Source: JABGPL01 sp964387885 | Lineage (GTDB): Bacteria; Electryoneota; AABM5-125-24; Hatepunaeales; Hatepunaeaceae | Length of the DNA: 64,000 bases | Assembly (NCBI GenBank): GCA_964387885.1 | Contig: CAYLYZ010000003.1 | Coordinates: 36,401 to 100,400, forward strand | Direction: 5' to 3' | Shown: positions 10,601 through 17,144 of the stretch, piece after piece | How the letters are laid out: every line of letters begins with the position of its first letter | How positions within the stretch are numbered: position 1 is the first letter of the stretch | Made by a program: the position numbers and the translations under genes | The notes under the pieces: generated by a model | What the model saw: the letters and a program-made list of their open reading frames with translations, nothing else | Told to the model about the DNA's origin: nothing | Databases searched by the model: none

Positions 10601-11465
10601 CCCCTTCGGTTTCCTTTGAAAGTAAAACTCTCTTGACGCCTGCTTTGCGAAGCTCCCGAACAAGTTCGACATTTAGCGAAGCTCCGGCTTCGACTAGAAT
10701 CTCACCTGTCTTTGCATCAATCTCATCACGCTGAATCGTTCGACCATAAAAATTCTTGATCGATTTATTGGATAGTGATATTTCTTCACTATAACCAAAA
10801 ATGTTCAAGATATCCCAATCACGTGAATGCCCAAGAGCACGCAATAATGTTGTTATCGGGAATCTTTTGCGTCGATCAATATAAACGTAAAGGATATCAT
10901 TTATGTCAGTTGTGAATTCTATCCATGATCCACGGAACGGAATAACCCGAGCAGAGAATATTCTCGTACCGTTGGGATGGATGGAATCGCCAAAAAATAC
11001 ACCCGGTGAACGATGAAGCTGACTTACTATTACGCGTTCGGCACCATTTATAATAAATGTACCTTCCGGAGTCATTAAAGGTAGATTACCCAGGTATACA
11101 TCCGCTTCGAGCGTCTGGCTGAAATCACCTTCAGCATCATAATCGTCGCGACTGGATAACCGGAGTTTTGTCTTTAGCGGTGCTGAAAATGTAACGCCAC
11201 GCTCCCGACACTCCTGTATGTTGTATTTCGGCGGAGCAACATAATACTCGATAAACTCCAGGACGTGTTCCTCACGATTATCCAAAATCGGAAAAACATT
11301 AAGGAACACTGCCTGTAATCCTTTTCGTTCCCGCTTATCAGGCGGAACATCCAGTTGAAGAAACTCTTGGAAAGAACGTAATTGGACTTCGAGCAAATCC
11401 GGCATATCCAGAACCGGGTCAATCTTTGAAAAACTGATTCTTGGAATGGATTTATATGCTTTCAA
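7692..11465 (-). CDS. rpoB: DNA-directed RNA polymerase beta subunit
   Basis: Second large core subunit of RNA polymerase, forming the pincer and the rifampicin pocket. The product is 1257 residues. Family landmarks include the rifampicin region ([34 protein letters not shown] in short pieces), the RPB2 signature [15 protein letters not shown], and the C-terminal [24 protein letters not shown] followed by the clamp contact. The rifampicin-pocket residues look wild type (Q, D, H, R, S). ATG start. It lies 79 bp after the rplJL frame and is part of the same cluster. Confidence 0.99.
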   Translation of the reverse strand: [1257 protein letters not shown]

Positions 11466-11544
11466 TTGGTCTCCATAGAGTTACTAAAAAGATGAGATTG
11501 AATGGTGCTTCATTTGAAAAGTATCTATCAAATCGGTAAATGAC

Positions 11545-11919
11545 CTACTTGATATCTACCTGACCACCGACGGCTTCGATCTTGTCTTTAATAGCCATCG
11601 CTTCATCTTTAGGAATTTCTTCCTTGATCGGTTTCGGCGCTTCATCGACTAATGCTTTGGCTTCTTTGAGTCCAAGGCCGGTGATCGCACGAACTTCCTT
11701 AATTACCTGGATCTTTTTGTCACCAATGGCTGTTAAGATTGCGGCAAATTCTGTTTGCTCTTCTTCTTCAACAGCGGCACCGGCATCGGCACCAGGCATC
11801 GCACCAGCCATTGCCATTGGAGCAGCAGCGGTAACGCCAAATTTGTCTTCCAGAGCCTTTTTGAGCTCAACCAGTTCAAGAACGGTCATTTTCTCAATGG
11901 CTTCAATTACATTTTCCAC
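11545..11919 (-). CDS. rplL: Free L7/L12 from an internal GTG start (nested)
   Basis: Inside the L10-L7/L12 frame, AGGAGG (complement of 11924-11929) lies 4 bases before a GTG at 11919-11917. Initiation there gives a 124-residue protein beginning (M)ENVIEAIEKM, which is the normal length and start for L7/L12. The signal is as strong as that of any gene in the window, so internal initiation is likely. It would supply the several L12 copies needed per ribosome while some ribosomes read through from L10. The dual output is inferred; only the frame and ribosome-binding site are seen directly. Confidence 0.8.
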   Translation of the reverse strand: MENVIEAIEKMTVLELVELKKALEDKFGVTAAAPMAMAGAMPGADAGAAVEEEEQTEFAAILTAIGDKKIQVIKEVRAITGLGLKEAKALVDEAPKPIKEEIPKDEAMAIKDKIEAVGGQVDIK

Positions 11920-12492
11920 AGATCCTCCTGTAGCACTAAGCCCTTCGTTTTCAATGTTGTTCTCTTTCATTTTTTCTGAAAGGGCATCAACAATGCCAAC
12001 AAAAGAGCGCAAGATTTCATTTAGAGTAAATACAAATCCGCTAAGCGGTGAAACAATAGCTCCAACTACCGATCCCAAAAGTACTTCACGGGGCGGAATG
12101 GACTTCAACTGATCAACCTTTTCCGGGCCATATAATTCGCCTTCAAGAAAACACCCTTTAATTACAGGTCGTTTATTCTCTTTGGCGTAATCGGCGATAA
12201 TCCGAACAGGAACAATTGGATCATCAAATCCAATACAGAATCCCGTAGGACCGGTGAGTAATTGATCAGGTACGGTGTGTCCAAGTTTTTCAAGAACCAG
12301 TTTAGCAATACGGTTTTTCAAAACCTTAAATGTAACCTGATTCTCAAAGCACTTGCGCCGCATACCATTAAAATCGGCAACCGGCATCCCACTGAAATCC
12401 GCCAATAGAATTGATTTGGCTTCTTTCAGCAGATTTTCAAGCATATCTGCGGTTTCGACTTTAATAGCTGCAGGTTTCGCTGCACGTAACAT
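11545..12492 (-). CDS. rplJ-rplL: Ribosomal proteins L10 and L7/L12 in one continuous reading frame
   Basis: Residues 1 to about 175 are a complete L10, the base of the ribosomal stalk, with SILLADFSGM, VLKNRIAKLVLEK and TGPTGFCIGF. They end with the C-terminal helix that binds L12 dimers. A hydrophilic linker (KENNIENEGLSATGG) leads straight into a complete L7/L12 from residue 192: N-terminal dimerisation segment ENVIEAIEKMTVLELVELKK, an Ala/Gly/Met hinge, and the factor-binding domain ending GGQVDIK. No stop codon separates them, so 315 residues are open where two genes are expected. Both halves are full length and show the usual invariant motifs, so this does not look like decay. Normally L10 is present once per ribosome and L12 four to six times; see the nested rplL entry. 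A single-base sequence error removing the L10 stop is the main alternative. Confidence 0.9.
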   Translation of the reverse strand: MLRAAKPAAIKVETADMLENLLKEAKSILLADFSGMPVADFNGMRRKCFENQVTFKVLKNRIAKLVLEKLGHTVPDQLLTGPTGFCIGFDDPIVPVRIIADYAKENKRPVIKGCFLEGELYGPEKVDQLKSIPPREVLLGSVVGAIVSPLSGFVFTLNEILRSFVGIVDALSEKMKENNIENEGLSATGGSVENVIEAIEKMTVLELVELKKALEDKFGVTAAAPMAMAGAMPGADAGAAVEEEEQTEFAAILTAIGDKKIQVIKEVRAITGLGLKEAKALVDEAPKPIKEEIPKDEAMAIKDKIEAVGGQVDIK

Positions 12493-12529
12493 GAGCTTTT
12501 TCTATTTTTTTATGTTAAATCTAATCACA

Positions 12530-12555
12530 GCTCGGAAAGCTGAAACCAACCGAGC
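12530..12555 (-). promoter_or_regulatory. Hairpin in the rplA-rplJ gap, possible L10 leader element
   Basis: The 89-bp gap before rplJ contains GCTCGG / CCGAGC flanking a 14-base loop. In many bacteria L10 bound to L12 represses its own mRNA through a leader in this location. The position fits, but the consensus kink-turn cannot be confirmed by eye. The rest of the gap is AT-rich with no obvious Shine-Dalgarno before the rplJ ATG. Confidence 0.3.
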
Positions 12556-12581
12556 AATGGAAAGAATCTTTGAATGCTGAA

Positions 12582-13283
12582 TTATCTGAATGATGCTAAA
12601 GCACTTGATCGGTTGACCGAAATACCAGGTCCCATTGTGCTTGCAAGTGAAATTCGTTGAAAATACTGTCCTTTCGCTGACGCAGGTCTCAACCTTTGTA
12701 CCGTTGCGAGAAGAGCAGCAATGTTTTCTTCCAATTTCTTTGCTTCAAAAGAGGCTTTACCGACCGGAATATGTAAAATTCCATATCGGTCGACTCTGAA
12801 TGAAAGACGTCCTGCTTTGACCTCTTCAATAGCCTTGACTATATCGGCAGTAACAGTACCGATTTTCGGGTTCGGCATTAATCCACGAGGACCAAGAACC
12901 TTACCTATCCGTCCAACTTTAGGCATTACATCCGGAGTGGCAATTGCCGAATCAAATTCAAACCATCCACCCTGAATTTTCTCGACATATTCATCCAATC
13001 CCGCGTAATCTGCTCCGGCATCCAGAGCGTCTTGAACGCGGTCTTCCTTGCATAGTACGAGAACGCGTACGACCTTGCCAATACCATGAGGTAACGAAAC
13101 TGTACTGCGAATCATCTGGTCGGCATGACGTGGGTCAACGCCGAGATTTATCGAAATCTCTACTGTCTCATCAAACTTGGCTGTGGCGAACTTGCGAACT
13201 CTTTCAACTGCCTCAGTGAGTTCAAACTCAACTCCTGAATCCAGCTTCGCTTTAACCTCATTATATCGTCTGCTGTGCTTCAT
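12582..13283 (-). CDS. rplA: 50S ribosomal protein L1
   Basis: Mobile L1-stalk protein of the 50S E site, and in many bacteria a translational repressor of its own operon. The 233-residue product has the family length. Conserved stretches include EISINLGVDPRHADQM, the signature GRIGKVLGPRGLMPNPKIGTVT, and GPGISVN near the end. ATG start. It lies 12 bp after rplK and is probably translationally coupled to it. Confidence 0.98.
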   Translation of the reverse strand: MKHSRRYNEVKAKLDSGVEFELTEAVERVRKFATAKFDETVEISINLGVDPRHADQMIRSTVSLPHGIGKVVRVLVLCKEDRVQDALDAGADYAGLDEYVEKIQGGWFEFDSAIATPDVMPKVGRIGKVLGPRGLMPNPKIGTVTADIVKAIEEVKAGRLSFRVDRYGILHIPVGKASFEAKKLEENIAALLATVQRLRPASAKGQYFQRISLASTMGPGISVNRSSALASFR

Positions 13284-13295
13284 TTGCGCTGACCT

Positions 13296-13727
13296 TTATC
13301 CTTCTACGGTAAGTCCCATATTCCGGGCAGTACCCTCGATTATCTTCTCTGCCGCTTCAACTGTGTGGGCATTAAGATCCGGCATTTTTGTTTCGGCAAT
13401 CTGACGGAGTTTATCCCGTGTGACCGTACCTACCTTAATTCTGTTAGGCTCGGCAGAACCGCTTTCGATCCCGGCTGCCTGAAGAAGTAACACTGCTGCG
13501 GGAGGAGTTTTTACAATAAATGAAAACGACTTATCTGCGTAAATAGTTATCACTACCGGCAGAACAGTTCCCATGTGCTCCTCTGTACGAGCATTAAACG
13601 CTTTGCAGAACTCCATAATATTGATTCCACGTTGACCAAGTGCTGGTCCTACCGGTGGAGATGGGTTAGCCTGTCCACCCTTTATCTGGAGCTTCAGATA
13701 GCCTTCTACTTTTTTCTTTACTGCCAT
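13296..13727 (-). CDS. rplK: 50S ribosomal protein L11
   Basis: Base of the GTPase-associated centre, binding 23S rRNA helices 43/44 and needed for factor binding and RelA activation. The 143-residue product has the conserved GGQANPSPPVGPALGQRGINIMEFCKAFN in short pieces and the SFxxKTPPAAVLLLQAAGI stretch. The prolines of the N-terminal thiostrepton-binding region are present. ATG start. It is followed closely by rplA and preceded by nusG with a 160-bp gap. Confidence 0.98.
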   Translation of the reverse strand: MAVKKKVEGYLKLQIKGGQANPSPPVGPALGQRGINIMEFCKAFNARTEEHMGTVLPVVITIYADKSFSFIVKTPPAAVLLLQAAGIESGSAEPNRIKVGTVTRDKLRQIAETKMPDLNAHTVEAAEKIIEGTARNMGLTVEG

Positions 13728-13887
13728 AATTTATCAGCCCGAAAATGGGTCATATTTATGTTCAGATAATCAGGAAATAAACTTTTTAATGGTGATTTCC
13801 TGAATCATCCGGAAACTTAGCTTTAATTATCAAAGACGCGTTTCGATTATTTTATCCAATCTAAAATCTGTCTAAAAAGACAAATTG

Positions 13888-14439
13888 CTATTGAGATATA
13901 TTTGTCGAAACTTGAAGGAAATCGACTTCAACGGGAGTTGACCTTCCGAAAATAGAAATTAAAACCTTTAATTTTCTCTTCTCGTGATTGATTTCCTTAA
14001 TAGAACCAATGAAGTCCTTGAACGGACCATCATTTATTTTTACTTTATCCTCAATCATGAACGGGATATCCACAGTTACCTGACCACGTTTTTCTTCCAC
14101 CCGGCCAAGAATTCTGTCCACTTCCGCCTTGCGAAGTGGTTGTGGATCCTGTGTGTTATCGGCAAAACCGATAACGTTCGGTGCATTTGTAATGAGGTGT
14201 TTGGAATCGGGATTCACGACCAGTTCAACAAGGATATATCCCGGAAAAAAAACTCGCTTTTTCTCGCGTTTTTTCCCATCGCGCATCTCTATTACGGTTT
14301 CAGCGGGGATTAATACCTCACCGACACTCGAATGAAGATTCTGCAATTCAATTTCTTGTAGCAAATAGGTTCGGACTGCCTCTTCCTGTCCAGTAAAAAC
14401 CCTCAGTACAAACCAACCTTTTTTCTGTTCGTCGCTCAT
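13888..14439 (-). CDS. nusG: Transcription antitermination factor NusG
   Basis: Elongation factor that binds RNA polymerase and couples it to the ribosome through S10. The 183-residue product has the NGN domain (WFVLRVFTGQEEAVRTYL; FFPGYILVEL) at residues 9-110 and a C-terminal KOW domain (DKVKINDGPFKDFIGSI) from about 130. ATG start. It lies between secE and rplK, the usual place. Confidence 0.98.
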   Translation of the reverse strand: MSDEQKKGWFVLRVFTGQEEAVRTYLLQEIELQNLHSSVGEVLIPAETVIEMRDGKKREKKRVFFPGYILVELVVNPDSKHLITNAPNVIGFADNTQDPQPLRKAEVDRILGRVEEKRGQVTVDIPFMIEDKVKINDGPFKDFIGSIKEINHEKRKLKVLISIFGRSTPVEVDFLQVSTNISQ

Positions 14440-14493
14440 GTTCTTCTTGAGTAGTATTACATCAATGGCGTTGATAGTTCAGAAAACTGACTA

Positions 14494-14676
14494 TCACAAA
14501 ACCAGTTTTAAAATATTGTTCAGAATCGTATCGATACCGAAAATAAAAATCGCCATCAATAGCGAAAGTACGACCACAATTACGGAGCTGTCTCGCAGCT
14601 CCATACGCGTAGGCCAATGTACTTTCGACATTTCCTTCTTAACATCACCGACGTATTTAATAGCTTTATTTATCAC
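14494..14676 (-). CDS. secE: Preprotein translocase subunit SecE, GTG start
   Basis: Small essential subunit of the SecYEG channel that clamps SecY. The 60-residue product is the short, single-helix form common outside the Proteobacteria. A cytoplasmic amphipathic helix with the conserved KKEMSKVHWPTRMEL is followed by one membrane segment (SSVIVVVLSLLMAIFIFGI). The start is GTG with AGGAG upstream, located between tRNA-Trp and the gene. Confidence 0.95.
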   Translation of the reverse strand: MINKAIKYVGDVKKEMSKVHWPTRMELRDSSVIVVVLSLLMAIFIFGIDTILNNILKLVL

Positions 14677-14695
14677 TGTTCACTCCTGTGAAATG

Positions 14696-14769
14696 CAGGT
14701 CTGGAGGGACTCGAACCCCCAACCCCCGGTTTTGGAGACCGGTGCTCTAGCCAATTGAGCTACAGACCT
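14696..14769 (-). tRNA. tRNA-Trp (CCA)
   Basis: A complete cloverleaf reads on the minus strand: acceptor AGGTCTG pairs with CAGACCT, and the anticodon loop is CTCCAAA with anticodon CCA. The T loop is GTTCGAGTC, and the discriminator base is G, as expected for Trp. CCA is not encoded. It lies between rpmG and secE, a widely conserved position. Confidence 0.96.
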
Positions 14770-14775
14770 GTCGCA

Positions 14776-14925
14776 CTAACGAGTCTCTTTGTGCATAGTG
14801 CGCTGATTACATTTGGGGCAGAATTTCTTGTGTTCAATTCGCCCTGTATGAATACGCCGATTTTTCTTTGTCGTATAGTTGCGACGCTTGCAATCGTTGC
14901 AAGCAAGTGTTACTATTTCACGCAT
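14776..14925 (-). CDS. rpmG: 50S ribosomal protein L33
   Basis: Short large-subunit protein of 49 residues, MREIVTLACNDCKRRNYTTK at the start and ending MHKETR. It carries two CxxC pairs (CNDC at residues 9-12 and CPKC near 36-39), so it is the zinc-binding form. Lysine/arginine-rich throughout. It sits between tuf and tRNA-Trp, where rpmG is found in many bacteria. ATG start, weak Shine-Dalgarno. Confidence 0.95.
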   Translation of the reverse strand: MREIVTLACNDCKRRNYTTKKNRRIHTGRIEHKKFCPKCNQRTMHKETR

Positions 14926-15006
14926 CGGATCACTTAATGTTGCATGTTATCAGGTTGTTCACAATATCAATAGTCACCATATACTCGCGTATATCTCGCG
15001 AACATT

Positions 15007-16197
15007 TTAGTCGTTCAGTTTGGATACCATTCCTGCGCCGACCGTGCGACCACCTTCACGAATTGCGAAACGAACATTCTCTTCCATTGCAATCGACTGC
15101 AGAAGCTCGACTGTGATCGTGACATGATCTCCCGGCATGACCATCTCGCGACCCTCTGGAAGGCTCACGCTGCCAGTAACATCTGTCGTACGGAAGTAAA
15201 ACTGTGGACGATAACCACTGAAAAATGGTGTGTGACGACCACCCTCTGACTTCGAAAGAATGTAAACCTCACCCTCAAACTTCTTATGAGGTGAAATTGA
15301 ACCTGGCTTTACAATTACCTGACCACGTTCAACATCAGTCTTATCAATACCACGAAGAAGAAGACCGCAGTTGTCACCAGCCTGTCCCTCATCAAGAAGC
15401 TTACGGAACATCTCGACGCCGGTGCAAACAGTCGAACGTTTTGTGCCAAGTCCCAATATCTCGACATTGTCACCAACATGGATTACACCTCGTTCAACAC
15501 GGCCTGTTACGACTGTACCACGACCGGTAATTGAGAATACGTCCTCAATTGGCATAAGGAAAGGTTGATCGATTGCACGTTCAGGGGTCGGAATATAGCT
15601 GTCGACCGCATCCAAAAGTTCCTGCAAACTACCGGCTTTCTCCGGATTCGTAGGATCATTCATCGCTTCAAGTGCAGAACCGCGAATGATGGGAATATCA
15701 TCTCCGGGAAACTCATACTCATTGAGAAGCTCACGCATCTCAAGCTCTACGAGGTCCAGAAGCTCTTCGTCATCAACCAAATCTATCTTGTTCATATAGA
15801 CTACAAGGTAGGGTACATTTACCTGACGTGCCAGTAGAATGTGCTCGCGAGTCTGGGGCATAGGACCATCATTGGCGCCTACAACTACAATGGCACCGTC
15901 CATCTGTGCAGCACCCGTCACCATGTTCTTGACATAATCAGCGTGACCGGGACAATCGACATGTGCATAATGACGATTCTTGGTCGTGTACTCAATGTGA
16001 GCCGTTGCAATCGTTATCCCACGTGCTTTCTCTTCTGGAGCATTGTCAATTGAATCAAATGAACGCTGCTCTGAAAATCCCATCTCGGAAAGGTAAAGCG
16101 TTATCGCAGAGGTCAAGGTCGTCTTGCCATGGTCGACGTGACCAATCGTGCCGATATTGACATGCGGTTTATCTCTTACAAATTTCTCTTTTGCCAT
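15007..16197 (-). CDS. tuf: Elongation factor Tu
   Basis: GTPase that delivers aminoacyl-tRNA to the ribosome. The product of 396 residues begins (M)AKEKFVRDKPHVNIGTIGH. It shows the P-loop GHVDHGKTT, switch II DCPGHADYVKNM, the NKxD motif (MNKIDLVD) and the domain II/III motifs GRGTVVTGRVERG and GYRPQFYFRTTDVTG. The open frame extends 18 codons further, but GGAGG lies 6 bases before the ATG at 16197, which matches family starts. It is preceded by tRNA-Thr and followed by rpmG. This is the only tuf in the window. Confidence 0.98.
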   Translation of the reverse strand: MAKEKFVRDKPHVNIGTIGHVDHGKTTLTSAITLYLSEMGFSEQRSFDSIDNAPEEKARGITIATAHIEYTTKNRHYAHVDCPGHADYVKNMVTGAAQMDGAIVVVGANDGPMPQTREHILLARQVNVPYLVVYMNKIDLVDDEELLDLVELEMRELLNEYEFPGDDIPIIRGSALEAMNDPTNPEKAGSLQELLDAVDSYIPTPERAIDQPFLMPIEDVFSITGRGTVVTGRVERGVIHVGDNVEILGLGTKRSTVCTGVEMFRKLLDEGQAGDNCGLLLRGIDKTDVERGQVIVKPGSISPHKKFEGEVYILSKSEGGRHTPFFSGYRPQFYFRTTDVTGSVSLPEGREMVMPGDHVTITVELLQSIAMEENVRFAIREGGRTVGAGMVSKLND

Positions 16198-16272
16198 TAT
16201 TCCTCCATAATGGAACCAATTGACATTCCCGACCGCTCGATGGTCGGACACTGTCGAACTTTTTAATTCTCG

Positions 16273-16345
<73 letters not shown>

Positions 16346-16364
16346 AGTCTATCTATTTAGTTAG

Positions 16365-16438
16365 AGCGGGAAACGGGATTCGAACCCGCGACCCTCAGCT
16401 TGGAAGGCTGATGCTCTAGCCAGCTGAGCTATTCCCGC
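16365..16438 (-). tRNA. tRNA-Gly (TCC)
   Basis: Acceptor GCGGGAA pairs with TTCCCGC. The anticodon stem is TCAGC / GCTGA with loop CTTCCAA, giving anticodon TCC. The T loop is GTTCGAATC. It lies 19 bp upstream of tRNA-Thr(GGT). The four-helix-bundle element begins a few bases beyond its 5' end. Confidence 0.95.
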
Positions 16439-16446
16439 CAATTTCC

Positions 16447-16891
16447 AAGGATGAATTATGATATAAGAAGGATGAATTAATTTGCTCGCTTCGCCTTCAC
16501 CTTCTTTACAATCGTTACAAAGATTGCGATCAGTTCACCTGTTTCTTTTGAAAGCGGTTGCAATCTTTCAAATTTCATAATGCTTGCTTCCGCTAACAAT
16601 TCCAGCCAATAACCTGTTTCGTCCAGTTCTTGCAGACAACCTTGCAGTTTGCTTATGAAATCTGCATCGGACTTTGCTCGATTCCCCTCCCGGTATTGAG
16701 CACCAACTGAAGTCCCAGACCTCAGTAATTGCTTACCGATGACCTGCGCCTCAGTAGTTTTCGGCAGAGCTGTATATAGTCGAATAATCCTCAGAGCATA
16801 TTCTCTTGTACGATTATTCAAATTTTCCACACTACACCTGGAAAGGAAAATCCATTATTAAAACAAATCTCATCCTTCATAATTCATCCTT
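16447..16891. mobile_element. Small unit with terminal inverted repeats inserted between tRNA genes
   Basis: The four-helix-bundle gene is flanked by a perfect 15-bp inverted repeat, AAGGATGAATTATGA at 16447-16461 and its complement at 16877-16891. Each end also carries a second nearby AAGGATGA copy. TCC stands immediately outside both ends and may be a 3-bp target duplication. The unit interrupts an otherwise conserved tRNA-Tyr/tRNA-Gly neighbourhood. No transposase is encoded, so any movement would need help in trans. The boundaries are seen directly; mobility is inferred. Confidence 0.6.
16477..16830 (-). CDS. Four-helix bundle protein (S23 / 23S rRNA intervening-sequence family)
   Basis: A 117-residue all-helical protein with the family hallmarks: LRIIRLYTALPKT near the start, QLLRSGTSVGAQYREGNRA at residues 35-53, and SKLQGCLQELDETGYWLELL in the third helix. 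Members of this family (TIGR02436, related to the retroelement accessory protein Avd) are often found inside 23S rRNA intervening sequences or scattered as single genes; their molecular role is not settled. It is encoded on the same strand as the tRNAs and has its own terminal inverted repeats. It ends KKVKAKRAN, a basic tail that could bind nucleic acid. Confidence 0.9.
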   Translation of the reverse strand: MENLNNRTREYALRIIRLYTALPKTTEAQVIGKQLLRSGTSVGAQYREGNRAKSDADFISKLQGCLQELDETGYWLELLAEASIMKFERLQPLSKETGELIAIFVTIVKKVKAKRAN

Positions 16892-16900
16892 TCCATAGAG

Positions 16901-16982
16901 TGGGGAGGGGAGGATTCGAACCTCCGAAGGCTTCGCCGACAGATTTACAGTCTGTTCCCTTTGACCGCTCGGGAACCTCCCC
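16901..16982 (-). tRNA. tRNA-Tyr (GTA)
   Basis: Class II tRNA with a long variable arm. Acceptor GGGGAGG pairs with CCTCCCC, anticodon stem ACAGA / TCTGT with loop CTGTAAA, and T loop GTTCGAATC. The discriminator is A. It lies 25 bp downstream of tRNA-Thr(TGT) in the transcript. Confidence 0.95.
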
Positions 16983-17007
16983 GATCCAAGCTACTATGGC
17001 TTTGCTG

Positions 17008-17080
17008 AGCTGGCGAGCGGATTCGAACCACCGACCTGCTGATTACAAATCAGCTGCTCTACCAACTGAGCTACGCCAGC
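17008..17080 (-). tRNA. tRNA-Thr (TGT)
   Basis: Acceptor GCTGGCG pairs with CGCCAGC. Anticodon stem GCTGA / TCAGC with loop TTTGTAA gives TGT, complementing the GGT isoacceptor next to tuf. The T loop is GTTCGAATC. It is the first gene of the cluster after the promoter at 17131-17104. Confidence 0.95.
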
Positions 17081-17103
17081 CGAGTCTAATATATAGACTT
17101 TCT

Positions 17104-17131
17104 AATATAGCAACTTTTCAGAGAATGTCAA
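17104..17131 (-). promoter_or_regulatory. Near-consensus sigma-70-type promoter for the tRNA-tuf cluster
   Basis: On the minus strand TTGACA (17131-17126) and TATATT (17109-17104) are separated by 16 bases. This points at tRNA-Thr(TGT), 23 bases further on. The predicted transcript start lies in an AGTCTA/TAGACT palindrome at about 17085-17101. Such a strong promoter fits a stable-RNA and translation operon. Confidence 0.75.
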
Positions 17132-17144
17132 GAGTTTGTAGAAA

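Noticed and set aside
16198..16251. Upstream extension of tuf by 18 codons
   Set aside because: The GGAGG and ATG at 16197 give the normal EF-Tu start, and the extension has no homologous feature.
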